Positions 17,892 to 27,248 of a DNA stretch of 64,000 nucleotides are shown piece by piece. The stretch is taken from contig RPFO01001891.1 of the NCBI GenBank assembly GCA_009746045.1, positions 1-64,000 on the forward strand, in the 5' to 3' direction. The notes under the pieces are model-generated. The model was not told the DNA's origin, made no database searches, and was given only the letters and a program-made list of their open reading frames with translations. The translations under genes and the position numbers were made by a program. This DNA comes from Mesostigma viride. Taxonomy: Eukaryota > Streptophyta > Mesostigmatophyceae > Mesostigmatales > Mesostigmataceae. How positions within the stretch are numbered: position 1 is the stretch's first letter; each line of letters opens with the position of its first letter.

Positions 17892-18824
17892 ATGTCCCAC
17901 GCGATAGTCAGCTACTTGCGGCCGTCTAGGGCGCTGCCCGAGGGCATGGATGACCCGTTCGCCGGCAAGATCCGCGTGACGCCGGATGGCAAGATTTCCG
18001 TGATTGATGTCATCAAGTGCGTGCTGTTTATGGGCGAAGATGGCGAGTTTATTACCAACGCGAGTACATGTGCTAGCGTGACGCTGGGCAGGCTTCAGAA
18101 AGTGCACACAGAGGTTGAAACTCTCTGTATTAACCGCAAATTCCTCGGTGCCGGTCAGCGATACACCCCGGTCGCCGACCGGCTGGGGGTCATTCAGATC
18201 ATCCAGCTGCTGCCTGGGAAGAAGGCAGCCAGTTTCCGGCTGAACATGGCGGTTCTAATGGAGCGTTACCTCGAGGTAGACCCTGCGCTCATCCAGGACC
18301 TGTTGGACAGGTACCTCGACAAGACCGGGCACGAATACGTGCCGCTGACCAGGCAGCAGGTGCTGGAGGCGCCCCGCGTGAAGAGCTGCGAGATGACCAA
18401 GATGGATATGCGGGCCATCAAGGAGAGCAGTGCGCGCCCCCTGCCTCCTAAGGTGTACGCGATCGTCAACTCTGTGGGTAACCACCTCGCGACCGGCTAC
18501 GAGAAGACGGGTGACTATCGCAAAGACCAGGGACTGACTAAGAGGAGCCAGCCGACCCGTGACACGTTTTCAGAAGACATGAGCGGGATCATGTTCATTT
18601 TTCACCAGCAGCACAAGACGTTGGTCTCCGGGGGGAAAGACCCCGAGACCGCGGCGGCCGCGATCCGCGACGCCCTGATGCCGGGCTTAGAAAAGCTCGG
18701 GTATTACGAACGCGCGAAGGAGCACAGGGGGTCGGAGCACGCGGCAAACAACAAGCGGCTGATGGAGGCTAACCGCTCCCTTACCCGGGGGCTGGAGTAC
18801 GAGGAGTGCATGGCGAGCCGGTAG
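17892..18824 (+). CDS. Bro-like DNA-binding protein B
   Basis: 310 residues, intact, starting MSHAIVSYLRPSRALPEGMD. The N-terminal module (~20-145) runs DKIR-type KIRVTPDGKISVIDVIKCVL, then RYTPVADRLGVIQIIQLLPG, KKAASFRLNMAVLMERYLEV. Its T-P-V-x-D ... GxxxLxPGxxAxxFR order resembles Bro-N/MSV199 modules of viral antirepressor-type proteins. A linker (KSCEMTKMDMRAIKE) follows, then a helical C-terminal module with SQPTRDTFSEDMSGIMFIFH and NNKRLMEANRSL. Likely a DNA-binding regulator. Promoter motif at 17831-17860. Confidence 0.75.
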   Translation: MSHAIVSYLRPSRALPEGMDDPFAGKIRVTPDGKISVIDVIKCVLFMGEDGEFITNASTCASVTLGRLQKVHTEVETLCINRKFLGAGQRYTPVADRLGVIQIIQLLPGKKAASFRLNMAVLMERYLEVDPALIQDLLDRYLDKTGHEYVPLTRQQVLEAPRVKSCEMTKMDMRAIKESSARPLPPKVYAIVNSVGNHLATGYEKTGDYRKDQGLTKRSQPTRDTFSEDMSGIMFIFHQQHKTLVSGGKDPETAAAAIRDALMPGLEKLGYYERAKEHRGSEHAANNKRLMEANRSLTRGLEYEECMASR

Positions 18825-19030
18825 ATAATCCGAATTTGATAAGCACGGAACTTTTTATTAAGGCATTCATTTAATATGTGCCAAAATGGATTCCTTTGTT
18901 ATTATTCATTTCCATGTGACAATGAGACAACAGGTCACGGGATCCGACCCGCAGGCGGACATTCGATTTAATTAATTTCTCGTTGACATCGCGCGTAACA
19001 CTGACAATGGACGGCTGAATGGATACAGCC

Positions 19031-19504
19031 TCAGACAGAGACTGGCGCGCCCTCGTCGTCGCTGCTCGAACTGGAGCTGGTGTCATCGTCAGAGGAGGAG
19101 GAGGAGAGGGAGGATGAGGAGGAGCCGCGCCGACCGGGGGACGGGGGCGGTGACGGTCTGGCCAGGCTGTTCACCATTCGCGTCTCCAGGGCGGACAGGC
19201 GGCCCTTCAGGAGCTCGATGACGGCCTCTTTGTCTTGCAGGGCGGTCGCGAACTCGTCCCGCTGCTTGTCCAGCTTTTTCTGCAGCCGCGCGTACCGCTT
19301 CCTGGCCGCGTCCTTCTCTTTCTTGGACTTCTCCCTCGCGTCCATCATGTCGCGCTCCATCTGCAGGGCGTTGAGGACGTACTCCCTCGGTACGAGCACG
19401 CGGGACGGTGGCGGCCCCTCGTTGAGCCTGAAGACCCTGGGCTTTTCCCCCTCCGGGGCGCCGAGATGGAGGGGCGCGTTCTCCTTGCCGGGCTGACAGG
19501 CCAT
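19031..19504 (-). CDS. Coiled-coil protein with acidic Ser tail
   Basis: 157 residues, starting MACQPGKENAPLHLGAPEGE. A long charged coiled coil (~50-110: MERDMMDAREKSKKEKDAAR ... LQKKLDKQRDEFATALQDKE) is followed by a Pro/Ser hinge and a tail of Ser runs with DDD (SSSSDDDTSSSSSSDDEGAP), which is a likely casein-kinase-2-type phosphorylation region. Basic, Ser/Asp-tailed proteins can be DNA-packaging or scaffold proteins, but no family is recognised. Confidence 0.65.
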   Translation of the reverse strand: MACQPGKENAPLHLGAPEGEKPRVFRLNEGPPPSRVLVPREYVLNALQMERDMMDAREKSKKEKDAARKRYARLQKKLDKQRDEFATALQDKEAVIELLKGRLSALETRMVNSLARPSPPPSPGRRGSSSSSLSSSSSDDDTSSSSSSDDEGAPVSV

Positions 19505-20400
19505 GGGATACGGTCCGGTGCTCGCGGTCCGACGGGGAACGGGCGGACGGGTCGCCGACTGACGAGAAAACGCGGACGGCTCGGGAGGTTTTGGCGGACG
19601 AAGCCTCGTGGGCGGACGATAAAGTTTGGACGGGCGGGTGCGGCCCCGAGGAGTCTGAGTGACGAAAGGTGCCCTCGAACTCCTCCATCGTGTCTTTGTA
19701 GTCCTCGGGTACGGCTGCCGTCGGCGCGGCGCCCTGGCAGAATCTCCTCGAGATCACGTTCCCACGGCGATTCTGTGACAGATTCGATCCGAAAGTGATC
19801 GCGACCCGGTCCAGGTGCAAAAAGGTTCTAAACTCGCACCCACACGGATACTGTTACGATTCAGTTTATTCGTGGGATCCACCGGCCGACTTGCTGGCTG
19901 ACTGATGGTAGTTCATCCTGTCACAGATAGATGCATCAGAGATCCTCGAGACACTCACATAACCGAAAGTCTGTCTGGGTCGTCAGTTGGTGTCAGTTAC
20001 CCTCGTGTAATGCAAAACTTGGGCGGTCTGAGCGCGAAGGTCCAGTGTCTAAATAATTGTGGCAGCCGTCGACGCATCCCAGCTTAGGCTGCGGTCGAGT
20101 GCCTCGCAGTGCCACCGGCATTGTCAAGGAGACGTGCGCACCACGGGCTTCGGGCGAGTGTGTCGACTGACGGGGTAAATTTTCATATTTTTTGTCACAG
20201 CGCCTGCAGCTGCGTGCGCGCCCTTAATCTGCACGGTGAGTGCGCCATTATTTCGATCCTCGTGGGCGGATGCCGTGTGTGTCGTAGCCACGGGGGACAT
20301 CAGGTTGAGCGTGCTGCCATCAGGTTGCAGTCGGTGCCGGCGTCGCCTCGATACTTTAAATCGATTATATCAGTGCTCGTGCAGTCGATTGTGATGCGTT
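19505..20400. other. Long intergenic region, no supported gene
   Basis: Frames crossing this stretch are open on the minus strand up to ~19820 but lack a convincing start or a recognisable fold. The region 19860-20400 shows no repeats or promoters I can name beyond scattered TATA-like words. It may be the decayed 5' neighbour of the coiled-coil gene or a spacer leading into the 60-bp repeats. Confidence 0.4.
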
Positions 20401-20815
20401 GGTGATCGTGTCGACTGCTGCCTCGGGGTTCGACGCTGCATTGTTCATATCCGTGGCTGACTTGGTCGTGTCGACTGCTGCCTCGGGGTTCGACGCTGCG
20501 TTGTCTATACTCGTGGCTGCGTTGGACGTCGTGCTGCTGCGTTCATGGCTAGTGTCTGCTGCATGCATAATGGGTTAGGTAGACTGCTGCCTCGGGGTTC
20601 GACGCTGCGTTGTCTATACTCGTGGCTGCGTTGGACGTCGTGCTGCTGCGTTCATGGCTAGTGTCTGCTGCATGCATAATGGGTTAGGTAGACTGCTGCC
20701 TCGGGGTTCGACGCTGCATTGTTCATATCCGTGGCTGACTTGGTCGTGTCGACTGCTGCCTCGGGGTTCGACGCTGCGTTGTCTATACTCGTGGCTGCGT
20801 TGGTCGTGTCTTTTT
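20401..20815. repeat. Complex tandem repeat (60-bp unit with longer insert)
   Basis: A ~60-bp unit containing GACTGCTGCCTCGGGGTTCG occurs five times (near 20413, 20473, 20579, 20689, 20753). Two subtypes alternate (CATTGTTCATATCCGTGGCT or CGTTGTCTATACTCGTGGCT). Two copies carry an extra ~50-bp piece ending GCATGCATAATGGGTTAGGT. Reverse frames read Ala/Asn/Ser-rich repeats, but a real protein is unlikely. It lies just upstream of a TATATATA promoter at 20841-20850. Confidence 0.85.
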
Positions 20816-20961
20816 TAACGTGGCTGCCAGGCCGGTTACGTATATATATGCTGATGATCCTCCGCAGCCATCGTCGTTTTCCCCGTTTCTTCGCGCGTGT
20901 GCAGTGCACCAGACCACGACTCGCGGGGATCTTTTGCGGCGATCGCCAGCCCACGACAAAT

Positions 20962-21842
20962 ATGCAAGCGCCTCAGGTTCGTATGTTTTTTTTGTGTTAC
21001 GTCTGCCATATGTTTGCTCTTTAACTTCCATTAATCTCTTTTATTATATACCATTGCTGACCTGCTATTGATTAATCTATACAATAATTAATATAGATCT
21101 GTCGGTATATATGCATTTTTTTTGTTTTTTCCTGCAGAGGCAGGAAACGGAGTTGTCAAGTGCCCAGATGGCCATCGAGGCGGAAGAGGGAGCTTCTGTG
21201 TGTAGGGGCGGTCTTCTCGTAAAAAAGGCTCTCCAAAAAAATCAGCGGGAGCTGATGACTTTGTTGCTCTCGTGCAGGTTTTGCCGCCTGAACAGTCAGG
21301 GAGATATGCGACTGTACACCTTTGTCACCAGTGGCGGCCCGCACCACGTCCATGTGGGAGGATTCTGCGACAACTGTCGCGTTTCCCTTGAGAACATTGT
21401 GACGTCGAGTACTCCCTGCCCTTTGTGCACGGCGGAGGGTGCGAATTTGTTCCGTGTGCCCTTGTTGGTACCCCCCTTCTTCAAGTTCGACCCCTCCGCA
21501 ACACTGGTCTGCAACTCGTTCCGCCTCGGGTTTCGTCTTTATGTTGCGGAGAGGCGCCCCGCGCGAGAGGAGCCGCCAGAGGGTGGTCAGCCCGGCGAGG
21601 TCGTGACAGCAGCAGAGGAGCTGCCAGAGGGTGGTCAGCCCGAGGTCGTGACAGCAGCAGAGGAGCTGCCAGAGGGTGGTCAGCCTGAGGTCATGACAGC
21701 ATCAGAGGAGCTGCCAGGGCGTGGTGGGATGGAGGGGCAGGGCTCTTCCTGCGATGAGGCGTATCGTTTCCTGTCGGATGAACAGGTTGACAATCTCGTC
21801 ATGCATGATCTGCTATTAGTTCGTCCAACGTGCTTTCCATAA
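20962..21842 (+). CDS. RING-like zinc protein with tandem acidic repeats (possible intron)
   Basis: The main frame runs from 21138 (first in-frame ATG 21168) and includes LLLSCRFCRLNSQGDMRLYT, then GGFCDNCRVSLENIVTSSTP and CPLCTAEGANLF. The Cys pairs and a His in between (GGPHHVHVGG) suggest a RING-like cross-brace. Three to four copies of a ~15-residue repeat (EVVTAAEELPEGGQP) follow, then a folded tail. An ATG at 20962 plus a GT...AG interval (20977-21137) makes a short first exon plausible. A TATATATA lies near 20841. Confidence 0.65.
20977..21137 (+). other. Candidate 161-bp spliceosomal intron
   Basis: GTTCGTATG follows CCTCAG, and the interval ends in a pyrimidine-rich TTTGTTTTTTCCTGCAG. 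It is AT-rich between GC-rich flanks, and the frame on either side agrees. Spliceosomal introns are known in some chloroviruses, phaeoviruses and pandoraviruses. If unspliced, translation would instead start at 21168. Confidence 0.45.
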
Positions 21843-22083
21843 TGTCCGAAAGGCGTGTAGTACTACTATTATATTTTATGTACATGCACGTATATTGACG
21901 ATGAGGCAACCCTGGTTTTGCACTCACGATTTGTAATTGTGTAAATTGATTGCCCCCCGTGGGGTGTCTCTCTTTCTTGATAGGTTCTCGTTTCCTTCTT
22001 TTACATTCACTTTTATCCCATATAATGTCATTTTTTTCCATGTATTATACACTGGCCCCGTCGCATAAAACGATTCAGACGAT

Positions 22084-22977
22084 TTAGAGGGCTTTGATTC
22101 TCTTGGCCTCCCTGGGCGCCTCCAATTTGTTGGCCTGTCGGTTGCCCTCCATGAGGCGCTTGTTGTCCGCGTACATCGCTTTGTCCACCGGCTCCTTGGC
22201 CAAGTCGTGCAAGCCCCACTTTAGGAAGACCGCGCCCATGTCCTTCCCCATCTCCTCCACGGACCGCGCCACGTCCATCCCGCGTTTTATCGATCTCTCG
22301 TGCAATGAGTTCATGAGGTAGACTGCCGAGTTCATGGGGCCCCGGAAGTAGTCGCGCGTGGCCTCGCTCCTCTTGATCTCGTGGTGCTCCCTGTACTTCT
22401 GGGTCGCCATGCCGCAGACGGCTAGGTTGACGTTCGCGTTCACGATGGCGCAGTTCTTGCCCACCTGGCTGGGGGCGCTCACCGCCTTGATGGCGTCCAT
22501 GTGCGACTTGGTGGACTCGCAAGACTTGATGCGCGGCTCGTCTTTTAGGGACAGGTCTTTGCGGTCGGCGCGCGCGTAAATGTCGTCGGCCAGGGATTTG
22601 TCGGCGGCCAGGTAGCGCTCGAACAGCACGGCGAGGTGGTAGCGGAAGGAGGCCGCCCTCTTACCAGGCAGCAGCTGGACGATTTGTATGATCCCCAGCC
22701 GGTCGGCGACGGGCGTGTCTCGCTGCCTGGCACCTGGGAATTTCCAGACAGTACTGAGAGTACCTACTTCTGCAAACTCCTTTTGGACCCTTGAGAAGTA
22801 ATGGGATGCGTGAGAGTTTGCATCGTGCGCGAACACGCCCTCGGGTGTCATGAAGCACACTACCTTGATTACGTCAATCACGGATATCTTGCCGTCTGGC
22901 GTCACCCTGATCTTGTCACGGAACAGGGGGTCGTCCTCGCCGCCGTCCACCGGCAGCAGATACTGGACCATCGCCAT
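22084..22977 (-). CDS. Bro-like DNA-binding protein C
   Basis: 297 residues, intact, starting MAMVQYLLPVDGGEDDPLFR. The N-terminal module has DKIRVTPDGKISVIDVIKVV, SHYFSRVQKEF, KFPGARQRDTPVADRLGIIQ and LLPGKRAASFRYHLAVLFER. The C-terminal module carries KSCESTKSHMDAIKAVSAPS, SEATRDYFRGPMNSAVYLMN and DNKRLMEGNRQ. It is nearer to protein G (48152) than to B or D in its C-terminal half (YARADRKDL versus LDRYEEKTG). Upstream, ACGCGTTTAAATAGACGAG near 23010-23030 is a weaker version of the shared promoter motif. Confidence 0.75.
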   Translation of the reverse strand: MAMVQYLLPVDGGEDDPLFRDKIRVTPDGKISVIDVIKVVCFMTPEGVFAHDANSHASHYFSRVQKEFAEVGTLSTVWKFPGARQRDTPVADRLGIIQIVQLLPGKRAASFRYHLAVLFERYLAADKSLADDIYARADRKDLSLKDEPRIKSCESTKSHMDAIKAVSAPSQVGKNCAIVNANVNLAVCGMATQKYREHHEIKRSEATRDYFRGPMNSAVYLMNSLHERSIKRGMDVARSVEEMGKDMGAVFLKWGLHDLAKEPVDKAMYADNKRLMEGNRQANKLEAPREAKRIKAL

Positions 22978-23242
22978 CTCCTATATGTCTGTGCCATTTG
23001 CCGAGATTTCCTTCTCGTCTATTTAAACGCGTACGGCAATTCCTATAACTAAACATTGGATTTAAATTTTCATGCAATTAAAAACGCTGCTCGTAACCCA
23101 GCTCCCGCTGTAGCTATAAAAGGTGTTTGCCCTCTTGTTAGGCGCTTCAACAGTATAACCGAAGCAGTAGCTTGTCCGCGCGTCCGCGTTTGTCCGCGCC
23201 CCAGACAATTCTCAGCTGCAGTTAGAGCCATCGTCCGCGTAG

Positions 23243-24175
23243 ATGACCAAAACGTTCCGCGTGTCCGCGGACGCCCGCGAGTGGCGCCTGAGCGTGCGGG
23301 CGGCGTCCACGGTGCCGCAGCGGTACTACGGGCGCGCGACCAAGTGGCAGTTGCGCCGTCTCGCGCTGCTGCAGGGTATGCGCCCCCTGCGGCAGTTGAC
23401 GCACCGGGAGCTGGAGTGCGGCGTGTACGCGAACCAGTGCGCGGTGCGGATCCAGCGGTGGGTGAGGCGCGTGGTGCTTCCGTGGCACAGGGCGAAGAGG
23501 ACGGTGGCGCGGCGGCTGGCCCTTCGCGTGACGAACAAGGAGGACCCGATCACGATGGACGCGCTGCCGCCGCCGGAGCGGGTGTTCAAGTTCGTGCGTC
23601 CGACGCGGCAGGTGGTGGGGTTCGACGCGGTGAGGCTGGCCGAGTACATCAACACTTCGGGGCGGTTCGAGGACCCGGCCACGCGGTTCCCGTTCACGCC
23701 GGTGGACCTGTGGCGGCTGGACAAGCAGGTGCGGGATCTGGGGTATCAGCGCCACTCGACGCTGTTCCTCTACTCTCACCCGGAGATCGTGCGGGCGATG
23801 AGGGAGCACGAGTCGCTGGTGGTGGGGCTGGAGCGGATGGTGGTGAACATCGCCCAACAGATGGGCGAGATCCTGGCGGAGGAGGGCGCGGACCATTCGA
23901 CGCTGGGACTGATCTCGTCGGACTACCTTCCCGATTGGCGGTCGTTCTTCCGCCACCTGCACGCGCTGGACCCTAACTCGGCCAGGAGCACGATGGACAA
24001 CTGCTGTCAGGTTCTGCGGAACGAGATGGAGGGGCTCCCGGAGAACGACCAGGGCGACACACGGCGCGGCTGCCTGGCCGCCCTGTCGATGGTTATGTCG
24101 ACGTACCTGACGACGTGCGGCGTGGCCACCCTGGCTCTTCACGCCGACCAGCCGGGGCTGCTCGTTTTCTTTTAG
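23243..24175 (+). CDS. IQ-motif plus U-box/RING-like protein
   Basis: 310 residues, starting MTKTFRVSADAREWRLSVRA. An IQ-like helix (QCAVRIQRWVRRVVLPWHRA, ~68-88) is followed by NKEDPITMDALPPPERVFKF and GFDAVRLAEYINTSGRFEDP, then ATRFPFTPVDLWRLD. The D-P-I-T ... G-F-D ... L ... Y-I ... P-x-T-R-x-P-F order resembles the U-box-like domain seen in several NCLDV proteins. The C-terminal half is helical with a hydrophobic end (LAALSMVMSTYLTTCGVATL). Possibly a ubiquitin-related factor. Its stop overlaps the convergent gene by 4 bp. A promoter-like CCGCGTAG directly precedes the ATG. Confidence 0.65.
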   Translation: MTKTFRVSADAREWRLSVRAASTVPQRYYGRATKWQLRRLALLQGMRPLRQLTHRELECGVYANQCAVRIQRWVRRVVLPWHRAKRTVARRLALRVTNKEDPITMDALPPPERVFKFVRPTRQVVGFDAVRLAEYINTSGRFEDPATRFPFTPVDLWRLDKQVRDLGYQRHSTLFLYSHPEIVRAMREHESLVVGLERMVVNIAQQMGEILAEEGADHSTLGLISSDYLPDWRSFFRHLHALDPNSARSTMDNCCQVLRNEMEGLPENDQGDTRRGCLAALSMVMSTYLTTCGVATLALHADQPGLLVFF

Positions 24176-24582
24176 CCTGGCCCCTCTTGCGTGCGGTCGT
24201 CGGCCCCGCGGCCTGCCTCATAGCGGGGTCGCTCCCGTATCGCGTCCGTCTTGAGCTTCTTCACCCGCTTTCTTAGCGTTCCCACGGCGCGGTGGAGTCT
24301 GATAGGGGCGATCATCGGGTCTCCGCGTTCATTGTGAAAAGCCGCCCACCCTGGCGGGGTCGCCCGCTCGAGATCTGCGGCTCTGAGGGCTTCGGCGTCC
24401 AGCCTGGCCGCGGCCGCGTCATACAGCATCTCCATATCCCGGGCTTTCTCATCCTTCTCATTCTGCAGCCGTTCCTCCTCGAGGGAGGTGCTGTAGGCGG
24501 CCAGACGGTGAACAAGGCGGGGCTCGCGCGTGACCGTCCACCCGCTCCGTCTCGACCTCGCTGTCATGCGTCTCCTATGCAT
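24172..24582 (-). CDS. Small paralogue of the gene at 24605
   Basis: 136 residues with a possible ATG at 24582 or 24567 (MTARSRRSGWTVTREPRLVH). Its start, a middle segment (ATPPGWAAFHNERGDPMIAP) and the helix IRLHRAVGTLRKRVKKLKTD match the adjacent larger protein (PAPPGWVDIWDKGQLVLVPK ... SIHRAVERLGKLQAD). It is a shortened tandem duplicate in the same orientation. The two genes share near-identical 5' ends (ATGACAGCGAGGTCGAGACG), a sign of recent duplication. Confidence 0.6.
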   Translation of the reverse strand: MHRRRMTARSRRSGWTVTREPRLVHRLAAYSTSLEEERLQNEKDEKARDMEMLYDAAAARLDAEALRAADLERATPPGWAAFHNERGDPMIAPIRLHRAVGTLRKRVKKLKTDAIRERPRYEAGRGADDRTQEGPG

Positions 24583-24604
24583 ACTGGAGCAGAAAAGAAA
24601 GGCG

Positions 24605-25675
24605 CTAGAACCCGGGCATCTTCTGGGTCGCCCTCTTCTGCGCCCTGTCTGCGGCGGCCGCGAACCGGCCCTTCAGCACCTGGCTGGTGACGAGGTTGTT
24701 CTTTCTGCTGGTGGAGCCGAACCGGATGGCCGACCGCGTGTCCAGCCCCTCGGCGATGGCCCGCGTGATCGCGTCGTGCTGTTGCAGGTCGCCGAACGTG
24801 GGCCGGCGAGCGCCCGGGCGCCACTCCCACTCGCGCCCCGCTCGCCTCTTGGCGTTTGTGAGCCGGTCGGTGGCGCGATCCACATACCTGTCGGCGCTCC
24901 GCTTATTCCTCAGACTCTCCTTATACGACGACCGCACCCGTGCTGCATATACATTAGCATCGGCCTGCAGCTTACCTAGGCGCTCCACGGCCCGATGGAT
25001 CGATTTAGGGACGAGTACCAATTGCCCTTTATCCCAAATGTCGACCCACCCTGGCGGGGCCGGTTCGCTGTCTCCGAGTCCCATCGCTTCGGGGTCTCGA
25101 GCCGCCAACGATCGCCTCTCCTTGGCCATCCTAATCAGCATCTCCACATCGTCGGCCTCCTCCTTCCTCTTTAAGAACGGCTGGTTGTCCAGAATTTGTG
25201 CCTCCCTCTCCTGCACACTTTTGGCGTTTCTCACGCCCCGTTCGTACATGGCCACGTTGCTGGCTTTGTCGAGAGTGGTCAGGCCTTCAAGCGCTAAATT
25301 TACGTTACGGTTGTCGAATTTGTAGACCTCTTTCAATATCCTGTCTACCACCTCGGGCTCCCCCATCATGCGGTCCCATAGCGTCTGCTCGGGGCCGGGC
25401 CCCGGGGGCGCGCCCAGAGTCGGCTTCGTCCTGGTGCTGGGCCCCGGGTCGTAGGACGCGCTCGAATTCCGCGACCTGCGCATTTCCTCGAGCCGGGCGA
25501 GGGCGCGCCTCCTGCTGTCCTCCCCGTCCTCGCGCGCCTGCTCCTCTCGCCCCCCTCGGGTGTTGTAGACGGCCAGGCGGTGGACGGGGCACCGCACGCG
25601 GCCGCCCGTGCATGAGCGCAGGCAGCGGCGGCCCGCTCGCGTGACCGATCCGCAGCGTCTCGACCTCGCTGTCAT
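24605..25675 (-). CDS. Cys3His mini-domain protein with long helical body
   Basis: About 356 residues from MTARSRRCGSVTRAGRRCLR. The mini-domain C-x9-C-x10-C-x2-H ends at CPVHRLAVYN. The body has a helical segment (EPEVVDRILKEVYKFDNRNV ... LALEGLTTLDKASNVAMYER), charged helices, and a tail with a probable conserved end (GRFAAAADRAQKRATQKMPG). Frames upstream of 25681 are shadows of the divergent gene at 25827. No catalytic motif is seen. Confidence 0.65.
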   Translation of the reverse strand: MTARSRRCGSVTRAGRRCLRSCTGGRVRCPVHRLAVYNTRGGREEQAREDGEDSRRRALARLEEMRRSRNSSASYDPGPSTRTKPTLGAPPGPGPEQTLWDRMMGEPEVVDRILKEVYKFDNRNVNLALEGLTTLDKASNVAMYERGVRNAKSVQEREAQILDNQPFLKRKEEADDVEMLIRMAKERRSLAARDPEAMGLGDSEPAPPGWVDIWDKGQLVLVPKSIHRAVERLGKLQADANVYAARVRSSYKESLRNKRSADRYVDRATDRLTNAKRRAGREWEWRPGARRPTFGDLQQHDAITRAIAEGLDTRSAIRFGSTSRKNNLVTSQVLKGRFAAAADRAQKRATQKMPGF

Positions 25676-25696
25676 CTGCATGCATACGGGATAAGA

Positions 25697-25795
25697 AAAG
25701 AAAGACTTGAAGAGGCGAAGGAGTACGCGAAGTCCACCAAGCGCCTGATGCTGTCGAATCGGGCCTACAATCGCGACGACCGCGTCAAGTTCAAT
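25697..25795 (+). pseudogene. Bro-like family C-terminal fragment
   Basis: A ~33-residue forward frame reads LEEAKEYAKSTKRLMLSNRA then YNRDDRVKFNG. This matches the end of Bro-like D (EARE... TNKRLMLENRSYNREER) and nothing precedes it. It is an isolated relic in the gap between two divergent genes. The family and relationship are clear; it has no gene of its own. Confidence 0.7.
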
Positions 25796-25826
25796 GGCAT
25801 TGCGCGCTTCCACGGGGGGGTAAATT

Positions 25827-27164
25827 ATGCCATTCCCCATCAGGCAGACACACATGTCCACGAAGCTGATCCCCGTGGAGATCGAGGAGGGCGAGGACGC
25901 GGGGGGCGGCGTGCACACGGCGCCGGCGGTGCGGGGAGGGGACATGTCTCGCGTGGAGATCGTGGAGGAGGACTTCGATTCGCCGCTGGCCGCGGCCGCG
26001 CCCCCTATCTCGCACGGGGCCGCTGTCTGGGCCGGGCAGCAGGCGCCGATCCGGGGCGGCAAGGGCCGGGCCAAGAAGGGGCCGGGCGGGGAGGACGAGT
26101 TGGAGGCTCTGGCCAATCCCAAGAAGACGCGGTCCGCGTACGCGGCCCCCCCTCCCTCGGCAGCGGCGATCAAACCGGCACCGGCGAACGACTTCTACTT
26201 CGACGACTACGGCGACGAGGACGAGGACGACTACGGCGACGCGGGGTTCGGCGGGATGGGCGCGAACGCGGTGGAGGACGAGGCGGTGCCCAGGAAGACG
26301 CCCCAGGAGCTGCACCTGGAGAAGATGGAGATCCTGCACAAGCTGCACCGTATGAAGGAGAAGGGTTTCTCGGTCCAGGCGGGTCTGGACGCGAAGACGG
26401 ACATCAACGAGCTGCGTTTCGAGTACGAGAAGATCGCGCGGTCGGCGGAGACCAAGACCGCGATCAACACGATGCGGCAGGTGCTGGTGGCGGCGACGTC
26501 GGCGCTGCAGTTCTTCAACAGCCGGTACGACCCTATCGGTCTGAAGCTGGACGGGTGGTCCGAGAGCATCATGGCGAACGTGAACGATTACGACGGCGTG
26601 TTCGAGCGCCTGTACGACAAGCATCGCACGCGTATCTCGATGCCCCCCGAGCTGGAGCTGATGCTGATGCTGGGGGGCAGCGCGATGATGTTCCATATGT
26701 CTGCGTCTTTCGCGAGCGCGGGCCTCCCTTCCATGTCGGACATCGCCAAGACGGACCCGGAGCTGATGAAGAGCCTGGTCAAGATCATGATCCAGAAGCA
26801 GCAGCAGGAGGGGGGACTGGGGCCGGTCGAGCCCCAGCAGCCACCGCCACCCGCGCAACAGGGCGGGTACGTGATGCGCGGTCCGATGCTGTTCCGCCCC
26901 GAGGTGCCGCCGCCGGTGAACATGGACCGCGTGGTGCGTGAGGCGATGGGCCCTCCCTCTCCCGGCCGCGAGCACGTCGTGGAGATCGTGGACGACGACG
27001 GCGCCAGCGCGTACGACGACGTCGCTTCCTCGGCGGGCGGGGAGGACGTGCGCAGGGTGCAGATCGACGGGGGGAAGCGGTCCTCTTCCAAGAAGAAGAG
27101 GGGCGGCATCAAGAAGAGCGTGCAGATCGAGGACGACCCCACCAAAGTGGTGATGGACCTGTAG
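25827..27164 (+). CDS. DUF5767-like conserved NCLDV protein
   Basis: 445 residues; start at 25827 (MPFPIRQTHMSTKLIPVEIE; 25854 also possible). The acidic, disordered N-terminus (DFYFDDYGDEDEDDYGDA) is followed at ~155-320 by a conserved block: LHLEKMEILHKLHRMKEKGF, LRFEYEKIARSAETKTAINT, NSRYDPIGLKLDGWSESIMA, NVNDYDGVFERLYDKHR and PPELELMLMLGGSAMMFHMS. The FNxRxDPxxxKLDGWSE, NxxDYDxVFExLxxK and MLGGSAxMFH words are, to my knowledge, hallmarks of a family conserved in irido-, marseille- and mimiviruses (DUF5767-type). The Lys-rich C-terminus suggests nucleic-acid contact. Role in the virion unknown. Confidence 0.85.
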   Translation: MPFPIRQTHMSTKLIPVEIEEGEDAGGGVHTAPAVRGGDMSRVEIVEEDFDSPLAAAAPPISHGAAVWAGQQAPIRGGKGRAKKGPGGEDELEALANPKKTRSAYAAPPPSAAAIKPAPANDFYFDDYGDEDEDDYGDAGFGGMGANAVEDEAVPRKTPQELHLEKMEILHKLHRMKEKGFSVQAGLDAKTDINELRFEYEKIARSAETKTAINTMRQVLVAATSALQFFNSRYDPIGLKLDGWSESIMANVNDYDGVFERLYDKHRTRISMPPELELMLMLGGSAMMFHMSASFASAGLPSMSDIAKTDPELMKSLVKIMIQKQQQEGGLGPVEPQQPPPPAQQGGYVMRGPMLFRPEVPPPVNMDRVVREAMGPPSPGREHVVEIVDDDGASAYDDVASSAGGEDVRRVQIDGGKRSSSKKKRGGIKKSVQIEDDPTKVVMDL

Positions 27165-27248
27165 TACAGGATCGGCTTTCATTAATACAAAACAATCCTT
27201 TCAAAACTCGTCAAAGAAGGATCGCGTTATCGTCGCAGATATTGCGAA

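Noticed and set aside
20365-20954. Minus-strand frames rich in NAASNPEAAVDT repeats
   Set aside because: They follow the DNA repeat, lack folded sequence, and lie against the TATA and gene orientation.
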